From positions 682,001 through 746,000 of the forward strand of contig NZ_SCIN01000002.1 of the NCBI RefSeq assembly GCF_004101245.1: a stretch of DNA of 64,000 bases. The letters run 5' to 3'. The notes beneath the pieces were generated by a model, which was not told the DNA's origin, searched no databases, and saw only the letters and a program-made list of their open reading frames with translations. A program made the position numbers and the translations under genes. This document shows positions 31,701-39,279 of this stretch, in pieces (the stretch's first letter is position 1; the number at the start of each line of letters is the position of its first letter). The stretch is from Sphingomonas sp. UV9 (GTDB taxonomy: Bacteria; Pseudomonadota; Alphaproteobacteria; Sphingomonadales; Sphingomonadaceae).

Positions 31701-33074
31701 TCAGACGGGAAGCGTCACGACCGCGACAAGCCCGCCGCCGGGCCGGTTGGCGATGGTCGCGTCGCCGCCATGCCCGCGTGCGACCGCGCGAACGCTGGCG
31801 AGGCCGAGACCGCTGCCGCCGGTGTCGCGGTTGCGCGAGTGTTCGGCGCGGAAGAACGGTTCGAAGGCGCGCGCCAGGTCTTGCGGCGCCATCCCCGGTC
31901 CGGTGTCCGATACTTCGATGATCGCGAGACCGCCGTCGCGGCGCAGGCGCACATCGGCATGTCCGGCATATTTGACCGCATTGCCGACCAGATTGGCGAG
32001 CACGGCCTTCAACGACGGCGCATCGCCTTCCATCGTCAGCGCAGCGCCGGGATGCAGGACGACGGAATCGCCGCGGTCGGAAAATTCGTCGGTGACGCTT
32101 TCCGCGAGCGATCGCAGATCGAGCCGCTGACGGCGGACATGGCGGGTCATGTCGCGGACGAAGGCCATGGCGGAGCCGATCCGCTGGCTCATTTCCTGGA
32201 TATCGATCTCACTCGACGCGCGAATGTCGTCCGGCGCCTTTTCCAGCCGCAGCGACAGCCGCATCAACGGCGTCCGCAGATCGTGCGCGACCGCGGCGAT
32301 CAGCGTCGTCCGATCCTCGACATACCGGTTCAGCCGTTCCTGCATCAGGTTGAAGGCGCTGGCGGCCTCGGCGATCTCCGGTGGACCCGTCACCCGCAGC
32401 GGCTCGGCGCGCGGATCGCGCCCGAGCCGCTCGGCGGCGGCGGCGAACAGCCCGATCGGCTTGGCGGCGCGACGAGCCGAGGCCCAGGCGATCGGCGCGG
32501 CGACCGCCATCGCGACGAGGAACCACAGGATGATCCGCATCCGCCAGGGCCCGATCGTGCTGCGCGTCGGGCGTATCACCAGCCACCGTCCGTCCGGTGC
32601 CTCGATCGAGACGACGAAGGGCCCGAACAACGCGTTGTCGAACGACGGCGGCAGGCCCGGCCGGCGGGCGATGCCGATCGGCAATGGCGGGCGCAGGGCG
32701 CCGGCGAACAGCGGCATCGCCGACCGTTCGGTCTCCACGGTCACCTTTGCGAGCGGCAGCCCGAGATCGGTGGCGATCGAAGCCGCGAGCCGACCGTCTC
32801 TCGGGTTGTCGGTCGGGCGCGGTGGACCGGTCGAGATCTCCGCCTTCAGCAATCCGCCCGGATCATGGCCCGTTCGCGCGACCGCGGCGACCCGGCTCGC
32901 CGTGAAGATCACCGGCATCGGCGGCGGGATCAGCAGGACGACCGCGAAGTTCAGCACCTGCACCAGCATGACCGTGCCGAGCATCAGGGTGAAGATGCGC
33001 AGGAACAACGGCCAGGGGCGCTGCATGCTGCCTTTGGCCGCCGGGCCCCCCTCCGGCGAGCGGCGCTGAGTCAC
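31701..33074 (-). CDS. Two-component sensor histidine kinase
   Basis: A 457-residue membrane kinase. Helices at about 24-50 and 177-199 enclose a periplasmic sensor of about 125 residues, then a HAMP segment (RRAAKPIGLFAAAAERLG), the H-box AAVAHDLRTPLMRL with His264, the N-box NLVGNAVKYAG, and DTGPGM and GGSGLGLASV of the ATP lid. The GTG start at 33074 overlaps the regulator stop (GTGA), so translation is coupled. The loop has no known ligand motif. With the EF-hand lipoprotein and nearby Spy-like gene, an envelope-stress or divalent-cation signal is a reasonable guess. Confidence 0.94.
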   Translation of the reverse strand: MTQRRSPEGGPAAKGSMQRPWPLFLRIFTLMLGTVMLVQVLNFAVVLLIPPPMPVIFTASRVAAVARTGHDPGGLLKAEISTGPPRPTDNPRDGRLAASIATDLGLPLAKVTVETERSAMPLFAGALRPPLPIGIARRPGLPPSFDNALFGPFVVSIEAPDGRWLVIRPTRSTIGPWRMRIILWFLVAMAVAAPIAWASARRAAKPIGLFAAAAERLGRDPRAEPLRVTGPPEIAEAASAFNLMQERLNRYVEDRTTLIAAVAHDLRTPLMRLSLRLEKAPDDIRASSEIDIQEMSQRIGSAMAFVRDMTRHVRRQRLDLRSLAESVTDEFSDRGDSVVLHPGAALTMEGDAPSLKAVLANLVGNAVKYAGHADVRLRRDGGLAIIEVSDTGPGMAPQDLARAFEPFFRAEHSRNRDTGGSGLGLASVRAVARGHGGDATIANRPGGGLVAVVTLPV

Positions 33075-33796
33075 TGGCGCGCCACGCGGGGAACGAAGAA
33101 ATAGCCTTCGTTGCGGATCGTCCGGATGATCTCGTCGCCGCGCGACCGGAGCTTGCGTCGCAACCGGCTGACCTGGACGTCGATCGCGCGATCGAACGCC
33201 TCGGTGTCGGGGCCGCGGGCCGCCTCCAGCAACGCGTCGCGTGCCAGCACGCGGCGCGGGCGCTCGACGAAGACGCGCAGGACCGCGAACTCGCCATCGG
33301 TCAGGTCGATCAGCGTGCCCTCGGGATCGAGCAATTCATGCGCGGCGAAATCCACCCGCCAGCCGAGGAACCCGAACGACCGGCCCTCGCCCGCATCCTG
33401 GATCTCGCGTGACCGCAGCGCGGCGCGGACGGTCGCCAGGATCTCGCGCGGGCTGCACGGCTTGGACAGGTAATGGCTCGCGCCGATCTCCAGCCCGAGG
33501 ATCCGGTCGGGTTCGTCGCCCAGCGCGCTCAGCAACACAACCGGCGGCGCGCCCGGGCCCGTCAGCCGACGGCAGACGGACAGGCCGTCTTCGCCGGGCA
33601 TCATGACGTCGAGTAGGATCAGCGACACGGTGCGCCGGGCCAGCACCGCGTCCATGTCGCGGGCGTTCGTCGCGGTTTCGACCTGATAGCCGTGCATGCC
33701 GAGGCTCTCGGCGAGCAGGGTGCGGATCATCTGGTCGTCGTCGACCACCAGCAAGACGGGCTTGGCCGCATCGGGAAGAACGGAATCGGGAGACAT
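33071..33796 (-). CDS. OmpR-family response regulator
   Basis: A 241-residue regulator with a receiver domain (VVDDDQMIRTLLAE, phospho-acceptor Asp63 in LILLDVMMPGEDG, Lys in HYLSKPCSPRE) and a C-terminal winged helix (ELLDPEGTLIDLTDGEFAVLRV, AFDRAIDVQVSRLRRKL). Its stop overlaps the kinase start by 4 nt. It is the first gene of the operon regulator-kinase-EF-hand lipoprotein. Confidence 0.95.
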   Translation of the reverse strand: MSPDSVLPDAAKPVLLVVDDDQMIRTLLAESLGMHGYQVETATNARDMDAVLARRTVSLILLDVMMPGEDGLSVCRRLTGPGAPPVVLLSALGDEPDRILGLEIGASHYLSKPCSPREILATVRAALRSREIQDAGEGRSFGFLGWRVDFAAHELLDPEGTLIDLTDGEFAVLRVFVERPRRVLARDALLEAARGPDTEAFDRAIDVQVSRLRRKLRSRGDEIIRTIRNEGYFFVPRVARQ

Positions 33797-33875
33797 AACC
33801 TGATCCTAGTCCCGGCATGTGTTCGGTATGTTTCCGCCCGGACACACCGCAAGCGTCGAGCCGGCCCGCTCCCGA

Positions 33876-34301
33876 TCAGCCGTCGAGCGTAGTGGTCGAG
33901 GGGTAATGCTTGTCGAGATGGCGCTTGATGATCCGCAGGTTGCGGGTGTTCGAGCGGAAGAAGAAGTCCGGCACCGCGCCGACGAACGGAATCATGCCGA
34001 GCGCCCAGTCGACGCCGATATTGCCGAACATCCGCGCCATCTGGAGCTTCGACATGCCGATATTGCGCGCTTCCCATGCCATCCAGCCGCCGATCGCCGC
34101 GGCGATCGTGCTGCCGGCGAACGGGATGAGATCAAGGATCACGTCCATCCCGACCCTGCGGTTGGTGCCGGGAATGACGAACAACCCTTCCATTACGCGC
34201 TCCATCGCCTCGACACGGCGGCGGACGGACAGGGCATCCTTGCCCATCGGCAGGGTTTCCAGGATCGAGCCTGAGGTGATGCGGGTGACGCGCGGGTTCA
34301 T
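33876..34301 (-). CDS. DUF4112 domain membrane protein
   Basis: A 141-residue protein. The DUF4112 core is VRRRVEAMERVMEGLFVIPG, VGMDVILDLIPFAGSTIAAAIG, MARMFGNIGVDWALGMIPFVGAVPDFFFRSNTRN in order (written here in pieces). Two hydrophobic hairpins can insert in the inner membrane. The start at 34301 sits 5 nt after the stop of the solute-binding protein gene, so it is probably cotranscribed with it. The function of the family is unknown. Confidence 0.82.
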   Translation of the reverse strand: MNPRVTRITSGSILETLPMGKDALSVRRRVEAMERVMEGLFVIPGTNRRVGMDVILDLIPFAGSTIAAAIGGWMAWEARNIGMSKLQMARMFGNIGVDWALGMIPFVGAVPDFFFRSNTRNLRIIKRHLDKHYPSTTTLDG

Positions 34302-34306
34302 GACCT

Positions 34307-35746
34307 TTAGTTGGTATCGGCGCGCAACCGGTTCAACGGGTGCCAAGCGCGCACATTGGCCTGCCACTGCCGCAGCCGTGGCGACACCAGCGACCAGCGC
34401 AGCGGCCGGGCCAGCGGAATGAACGCGACGTCCTCGTTCAGCGCCGCGTCCGCCGCTGCGATCCGCGCGCCGCGCTCCCCCAGCGAAGGCGCCTCCCGCG
34501 CCGCTTCGAGTGCCGTCTGTGCCGCATCGCCGCAGACCACGCATGCCGTCGCCAGATACCAGCGCGCGCTGTCATAGGGGGCGACCGCATCGACGAGCTT
34601 CAGGTCGGCGGCGTCGCGCATGCCGACCCGCGTCGGCGTGATCCCAATCGCGATCAGCGATGCGGCGACGTGCGCATAGAGCAGCGTGGCGCCGGGACCG
34701 GCGGGCAGCGCGATCCGCATCGCGATCGGCCCCCCGGTCCAGGCCGCGACCCGTTGCCGAGCCGCGGCGCGGCGCTCGTCCTGCGTCAGTAGCGTCCAGG
34801 CGGGAACCTGCGGCAGCGTGGCGGAGTCCAGACTGTCCGGCAGGATGCGATCGGCGGGGTCCCAGGCGGGGGCGATCGCCGCGGTCAGCGCGGTGCGATC
34901 GATCGCCTCGGCCACCGCCGTGCGGTTCGCCGGGTCCGCCAGAAAGCCGTCGCGGCGGACGATCGCAAGACCGAACAGGCCGGCGGCGGGATCGACGCGG
35001 ACGTTGGCTGCTGCGATGTCGGTCGTCGCCAGCAACGGCCAGTCGACGAAACTGCCACCGCTCACCAGGTCGGAGTCGCGATTGGCGAACCGGGCGATCG
35101 CGCGCGCGGCGCGTTCGCCGATCAACCGGACGTCTTCCTCGGGCTTGGCCTCGCGCTGGTCGTCGGGATCGGCCTGGTTGGGATCGAACGCGGGGCGCAG
35201 CAACGGTGCGCGGCCACGGCGCAGGACGCGGAACGGACCGCTCCCGCCTGTGGGTCGCAGGCGCAGCAACGCGAGTTCGGGTTGCGCGAACAGCTTCAAC
35301 AGGTCGGGGCGGGGGCGCGACAGCCGCACTTCGATCACCTGCGGCGTCATCACGACGATCTCGTCGATCGCGGTCAGGAACGGCGCGAGCGGATTACGCG
35401 AATTCGGCGCGATCTGGCGTTCCAGCATCGCCACCACCTGATCCGCGGTCACCGGCGTGCCGTCGCCCCAATCGCCTTCGCGCAGGCGGAAGATGTAGCT
35501 CATGCCGCCGTCGATCACGATCCAGCGCTCGGCCAGACCCGGTTCGATCTGACCACCGGCGTCGAACCGCACGAGCCCCTGCGCGGTGGAGTCCATCATC
35601 AGTCGGGAGGGGGTGTCGAGCAGGACTCGACTGGCGTCGGCGACGCGGGGTGGCGCGCCGATCGCACTCGCGACGACGACGCCGGTATCGGGTCGGCGAT
35701 CGCACCCACTCAGCGCAGCGGCAGACAACGCGATCGCGCCCGTCAA
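34307..35746 (-). CDS. Family 5 (peptide/opine-type) ABC solute-binding lipoprotein, start uncertain
   Basis: About 480 residues of an SBP_bac_5 protein: ALSGCDRRPD is a lipobox (cleavage before Cys), followed by LLMDSTAQGLVRFD-like, LAERWIVIDGGMSYIFRLREGDWGDGTPVTADQVV and VEVRLSRPRPDLL-like segments typical of DppA/OppA-type proteins. No ATG precedes the lipobox. The open frame runs back into tRNA-Leu, which cannot be coding. Possible starts are TTG at 35746 (chosen) or ATT at 35761, the base right at the tRNA 3' CCA; neither has a Shine-Dalgarno sequence. No permease or ATPase gene is adjacent, so the transporter partner is unknown. Confidence 0.75.
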   Translation of the reverse strand: MTGAIALSAAALSGCDRRPDTGVVVASAIGAPPRVADASRVLLDTPSRLMMDSTAQGLVRFDAGGQIEPGLAERWIVIDGGMSYIFRLREGDWGDGTPVTADQVVAMLERQIAPNSRNPLAPFLTAIDEIVVMTPQVIEVRLSRPRPDLLKLFAQPELALLRLRPTGGSGPFRVLRRGRAPLLRPAFDPNQADPDDQREAKPEEDVRLIGERAARAIARFANRDSDLVSGGSFVDWPLLATTDIAAANVRVDPAAGLFGLAIVRRDGFLADPANRTAVAEAIDRTALTAAIAPAWDPADRILPDSLDSATLPQVPAWTLLTQDERRAAARQRVAAWTGGPIAMRIALPAGPGATLLYAHVAASLIAIGITPTRVGMRDAADLKLVDAVAPYDSARWYLATACVVCGDAAQTALEAAREAPSLGERGARIAAADAALNEDVAFIPLARPLRWSLVSPRLRQWQANVRAWHPLNRLRADTN

Positions 35747-35760
35747 AAAGGCAGCACGAA

Positions 35761-35844
35761 TGGTGCGGACGGCGGGACTCGAACCCGCACTCCTAGGGAG
35801 GGAGATTTTAAGTCTCCTGCGTCTACCGGTTTCGCCACGTCCGC
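35761..35844 (-). tRNA. tRNA-Leu (anticodon UAA), CCA encoded
   Basis: On the minus strand the acceptor arms GCGGACG (35838-35844) and CGTCCGC (35765-35771) pair fully, A73 is at 35764 and CCA is encoded at 35761-35763. The D arm has GGCGAAACCGGTAGACGC, the anticodon loop is CTTAAAA with anticodon TAA, there is a variable arm, and GGTTCGAGTCC is the T arm, as expected for a class II leucine tRNA. The binding-protein gene begins immediately downstream. Confidence 0.97.
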
Positions 35845-35954
35845 ACACAGTGCCAACAAGACGAGGTCGCTCGCCGGGTCAACCCATGTCGGGCATATTA
35901 AGCGCTGTCAGGCGTTATCAGGGGACTCACGCGCCCCACGCCTGCACGTCCACG

Positions 35955-36233
35955 TCACACGTTGAGGCGGGCGCGCATTTCCTTGCCGGGTTTGAAATAC
36001 GGGACGCGCTTTGCCTCGACGTCGACGACTTCGCCGGTGCGGGGGTTGCGGCCGGTGCGGGCCTCGCGTGCGCGCGTCGAGAAGGCGCCGAAGCCGCGCA
36101 GTTCGACCCGGCCGTCGGCGGCCAGTCGCTTGGATATCTCGTCGAAGAACGTGCTGACGATCAGCTCGACTTCGTTCGGTTGCAGGTCCGGATGCGCCTC
36201 GGCGATCTTCAAGACCAATTCAGATCGAATCAT
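35955..36233 (-). CDS. ihfB: Integration host factor beta subunit
   Basis: A 92-residue HU/IHF-fold DNA-bending protein. [17 protein letters not shown] and [26 protein letters not shown] are diagnostic of IhfB, including the Pro that intercalates in the minor groove (RNPRTGE). It forms a dimer with IhfA and shapes DNA for recombination, replication and transcription. It lies downstream of rpsA, its usual neighbour, 160 nt away and after a strong terminator. Confidence 0.95.
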   Translation of the reverse strand: MIRSELVLKIAEAHPDLQPNEVELIVSTFFDEISKRLAADGRVELRGFGAFSTRAREARTGRNPRTGEVVDVEAKRVPYFKPGKEMRARLNV

Positions 36234-36334
36234 TCGAGCCCCCGCCCATTCTAAGAGCTTGAAAGTTGATACAAGTCAATCTGCGAGTCATTAGCACCAA
36301 TTGAGGGACAGTCAAAAACCAAAGTGTCCCAAAC

Positions 36335-36369
36335 AAGAAAAAGCCCGGCATGTTCGCGACATGCCGGGC
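36335..36369 (-). terminator. Rho-independent terminator of rpsA
   Basis: On the minus strand GCCCGGCATGT, loop CGCGA, ACATGCCGGGC forms a perfect 11-bp stem (36343-36369), followed at once by TTTTTCTTGTTT. It lies 25 nt after the rpsA stop, so ihfB probably also needs its own promoter or readthrough. Confidence 0.93.
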
Positions 36370-36393
36370 CAAATCTTCGCTAAGCCGTTGAGC

Positions 36394-38112
36394 TTACTTC
36401 TTCTCGGCGTCCGTGCGAGCCTTGAGAGCCTCGCCCAGGATGTTGCCGAGGGTCGCGCCGGAATCCGACGAACCATACTGAGCGACAGCCTGCTTCTCTT
36501 CGGAGATCTGCATCGCCTTGATCGAGAAGGTCGGCTTCTTCGAACGATCGAAGCCCGTCACCATCGCGTCGAACTTCTGGCCGACCTGGAAACGCTCCGG
36601 ACGCTGCTCGTCGCGATCGCGACCCAGATCCGTGCGCTTGATGAAGCCGGTCGCGCCATCGTCGCCCTGCTGCACTTCGAGGCCCGCGTCGCGGACTTCG
36701 AGAACGGTGACCGTGACGATCGCGTTCTTGTTCAGCTTGTCGCCTGCTGCTGCGATGCCGCCGGCCGAAGGCCCGCCACGCTCGAGCTGCTTCATGCCGA
36801 GCGAGATACGCTCCTTCTCGGCGTCGATGTCGAGCACGACGGCCTCGACGGTCTCACCCTTGCGATGCAGGTTGAGCGCGTCCTCGCCCGAAACGCCCCA
36901 GGCGATGTCGGACATGTGGACCATGCCGTCGACGTCGTTGTCGAGGCCGATGAACAGACCGAATTCGGTCGCGTTCTTGACTTCGCCCTCAACGGTCGAG
37001 CCGATCGGATGCGCGGCAGCGAAGGCCTCCCACGGATTGGCCTGAGCCTGCTTGAGGCCGAGCGAGATGCGACGCTTCTCGGAATCGACTTCGAGGACCA
37101 TGACGTCGACTTCCTGCGAGGTCGACACGATCTTGCCCGGATGGACGTTCTTCTTGGTCCAGGACATTTCCGACACGTGGACCAGGCCTTCGATGCCCGC
37201 TTCCAGCTCGACGAACGCACCATATTCGGTGATGTTCGTGACGCGGCCGGTGAGCTTTGCGCCGACCGGATACTTGACCATCGCGCCATCCCAGGGATCG
37301 CTCTCCAGCTGCTTCATGCCGAGGCTGATGCGCTGGGTGTCCTTGTTGATGCGGATGATCTGCACCTTGACGGTGTCGCCGATGTTCAGGACTTCGCTCG
37401 GGTGACCGACGCGCTTGTAGCTGAGATCGGTGACGTGCAGCAGGCCATCGATGCCGCCGAGGTCAACGAACGCACCGTAATCGGTGATGTTCTTGACGAC
37501 GCCGTCGATGATCTGGCCCTCGGCCAGGCTCAGGATCAGGCCCGAACGCTGCTCTGCGCGCGTCTCTTCCAGAACGGCACGACGCGACACGACGATGTTG
37601 CCGCGCTTGCGGTCCATCTTCAGGATCTGGAAGGGCTGGGGGATGTCCATCAGCGGGGTGACATCGCGCACGGGGCGGATATCGACCTGCGAACCGGGCA
37701 GGAACGCGACGGCGCCGTTCAGATCGACGGTGAAGCCACCCTTCACGCGGCCGAAGATCACGCCCTCGACGCGGGTCGTCTTCGAGAATTCGGTTTCCAG
37801 CTTGTCCCATGCGGCTTCGCGGCGCGCACGATCGCGGCTGAGCATCGCTTCGCCGTGGACGTTCTCGACGCGGTCGACATAGACTTCGACTTCGTCGCCG
37901 ACCTTGAGGTCAGCCTTCTGGCCCGGCGCTGCGAATTCGCGAAGCGGCACGCGGCCTTCCGACTTCAGACCGACGTCGATGACGGCCATGTCGTTCTCGA
38001 TGCCGGTCACGGTGCCATGCACCACGCGGCCCTCGAAGCTGTCGGCGTCGCCGAGCGTTTCGTTCAGCATCGCCGCGAAATCGTCGCGGGTCGGCATTAC
38101 CTGGGTTGCCAT
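36394..38112 (-). CDS. rpsA: 30S ribosomal protein S1
   Basis: A 572-residue protein with six S1 (OB-fold) repeats. The repeats are seen as VVHGTVTGIENDMAVIDVG, VEGVIFGRVKGGFTVDLNG, IDGVVKNITDYGAFVDLGG, LTGRVTNITEYGAFVELEAG, VEGEVKNATEFGLFIGLDND and a last weaker one. S1 helps the ribosome bind and unfold mRNA. The start at 38112 (MATQVMPTRDDF) is usual for the order; the in-frame extension to 38217 is leader sequence. The Shine-Dalgarno is weak, as usual for S1, which regulates its own translation. It is flanked by cmk upstream and ihfB downstream. Confidence 0.97.
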   Translation of the reverse strand: MATQVMPTRDDFAAMLNETLGDADSFEGRVVHGTVTGIENDMAVIDVGLKSEGRVPLREFAAPGQKADLKVGDEVEVYVDRVENVHGEAMLSRDRARREAAWDKLETEFSKTTRVEGVIFGRVKGGFTVDLNGAVAFLPGSQVDIRPVRDVTPLMDIPQPFQILKMDRKRGNIVVSRRAVLEETRAEQRSGLILSLAEGQIIDGVVKNITDYGAFVDLGGIDGLLHVTDLSYKRVGHPSEVLNIGDTVKVQIIRINKDTQRISLGMKQLESDPWDGAMVKYPVGAKLTGRVTNITEYGAFVELEAGIEGLVHVSEMSWTKKNVHPGKIVSTSQEVDVMVLEVDSEKRRISLGLKQAQANPWEAFAAAHPIGSTVEGEVKNATEFGLFIGLDNDVDGMVHMSDIAWGVSGEDALNLHRKGETVEAVVLDIDAEKERISLGMKQLERGGPSAGGIAAAGDKLNKNAIVTVTVLEVRDAGLEVQQGDDGATGFIKRTDLGRDRDEQRPERFQVGQKFDAMVTGFDRSKKPTFSIKAMQISEEKQAVAQYGSSDSGATLGNILGEALKARTDAEKK

Positions 38113-38245
38113 AGAATTCAGTAATCCTAGTCTGTTTCCGGCCAAGCGGTTGGGTCCGCTGGTCTTGGCCTTCGTTGCCGCGACGACCGAACGTCGACCG
38201 CGGCATCCGGACGGCACGAGGTGCGGAGGACGTAGACGCTGAATG

Positions 38246-38281
38246 CGAAAACGGCGCGTGAGACTCGTAAGTCTCCGCGCC
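38246..38281 (-). terminator. Terminator-like hairpin between cmk and rpsA
   Basis: On the minus strand GGCGCG-GAGACT, loop TACG, AGTCTC-A-CGCGCC forms a 12-bp stem with one bulge (38253-38281), followed by GTTTTCGC. It may end transcripts coming from aroA-cmk, or act in the rpsA leader. The T-run is only four long. Confidence 0.55.
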
Positions 38282-38420
38282 TTCCTCCACGAGCATCGCT
38301 CGCCGGACGTTTCCGTGTAGACGAAACCGGCTCTCGGAGCAAGTTCGCCTCGTAGGGAGCCGCCGCGCTACAGGTCGCAATAGTGGGGGCGCTGGAATCG
38401 AAGCGCCAACGCCCGCGTCC

Positions 38421-38482
38421 TTGTTCTCCCGCGAAGGCGGGAGCCCAGTCTGTTTCCCCGCCTTCGCGGGGAAACAGACTGG
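38421..38482. repeat. Family A palindrome with a second perfect palindrome at its right end
   Basis: The left part matches family A (TTCTCCCGCGAAGGCGGGAG). The right part, 38445-38482, is itself a perfect palindrome (CCAGTCTGTTTCCCCGC, 4-nt centre, reverse complement), so one arm is shared by two possible hairpins. Confidence 0.85.
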
Positions 38483-38508
38483 TTCACGGTAGCTCACCCC
38501 AACGCCGG

Positions 38509-38615
38509 CACCACCCCGGCGGAGGCCGGGGCCCAATTGGGGGGGGCGCCAGTTGCGGACCGCGCTTGGTTACTGCGGACGTTCCAATTGGGCCCCGGCC
38601 TTCGCCGGGGTGGTG
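38509..38615. repeat. Dispersed palindromic element, family B
   Basis: CACCACCCCGGCGGAGGCCG at the left and its near reverse complement ending CCGGGGTGGTG at the right, with CCAATTGGG next to the centre in both arms. It is the closest copy to the one at 2039-2146. It ends 24 nt before the cmk stop. Confidence 0.88.
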
Positions 38616-38639
38616 CGCTCGCCCAGGTGGGCAGAAACC

Positions 38640-39278
38640 TTAAACCGAAGCGGCCTTCTTCGCCCGCTGTGCCTCGACCAACGCCACCGCCCGCTGCACG
38701 GACGCCTCGATCGACAGAAAGCTCGTATCCAGCAATGCCGCATCCGCCGCCATCACCAACGGCGCGGTAGACCGCCCGCTATCCCGCGCATCCCGCGCCC
38801 GGATATCCGCCAGCACACGATCCTTGCTCGCCGTCCCGCCGCGCGCCTGCAACTCGGCATGCCGCCGCTGCGCCCGGATGTTCGGCGTAGCCTTCACGAA
38901 CAGCTTTGCGTCCGCATCCGGCGCGATCACCGTGCCGATATCGCGCCCGTCGAGAATCGCGCCACCCTCCTGCGCCGCAAACCGCTTCTGCCGGTGCAGC
39001 AACGCCGCGCGCACTAGCGGATGCGCCGACACCACCGATGCGAGCGCACCGATATCGTCATCGCGCAACGCCGGATCGCTCAGCACCGCATCGCTGAAAT
39101 CGCACGCCGCCACCGCGTCGGCTTCGGCTTCCGGATCCAGCCCCATCCGCGCGACGCTCAGCGCCACCGCGCGGTACAGCAGCCCGGTATCGAGATACGG
39201 CAGCCCATAATGCTTGGCCAAGGCCCGCGCGATCGTGCCCTTGCCCGATGCCGCCGGACCGTCGACTGCGATGATCAT
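38640..39278 (-). CDS. cmk: Cytidylate kinase
   Basis: A 212-residue nucleoside monophosphate kinase that phosphorylates CMP and dCMP. The P-loop GPAASGKGT (7-15) is followed by LDTGLLYRAVA, AILDGRDIGTVIAPDADAKLFV and RRHAEL, the CMP-binding blocks. It starts 1 nt after the aroA stop, giving the conserved aroA-cmk-rpsA order. Confidence 0.96.
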   Translation of the reverse strand: MIIAVDGPAASGKGTIARALAKHYGLPYLDTGLLYRAVALSVARMGLDPEAEADAVAACDFSDAVLSDPALRDDDIGALASVVSAHPLVRAALLHRQKRFAAQEGGAILDGRDIGTVIAPDADAKLFVKATPNIRAQRRHAELQARGGTASKDRVLADIRARDARDSGRSTAPLVMAADAALLDTSFLSIEASVQRAVALVEAQRAKKAASV

Positions 39279-39279
39279 C

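Larger units (their letters stand above)
38113..38639. other. rpsA leader and palindrome cluster, no gene seen
   Basis: These 527 nt between cmk and rpsA hold about 140 nt of rpsA leader, a terminator-like hairpin (38246-38281), a compound family A palindrome (38421-38482) and a family B palindrome (38509-38615). I see no coding frame with protein-like composition. The rpsA promoter should lie in the part near 38250-38400, but I cannot place it with confidence. Confidence 0.7.

Noticed and set aside
35747..35848. N-terminal extension of the solute-binding protein into tRNA-Leu
   Set aside because: The extra residues are translated tRNA sequence; the lipobox signal begins after it.
35882..35905. 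ATGTCGGGCATATT near ihfB as another site of the arabinose regulator
   Set aside because: It is a partial match far from sugar genes and lacks the second half of the motif; kept only as a caution about chance matches.
36301..38124. A 607-codon plus-strand frame opposite rpsA
   Set aside because: Antisense to ribosomal protein S1 with no protein-like features.
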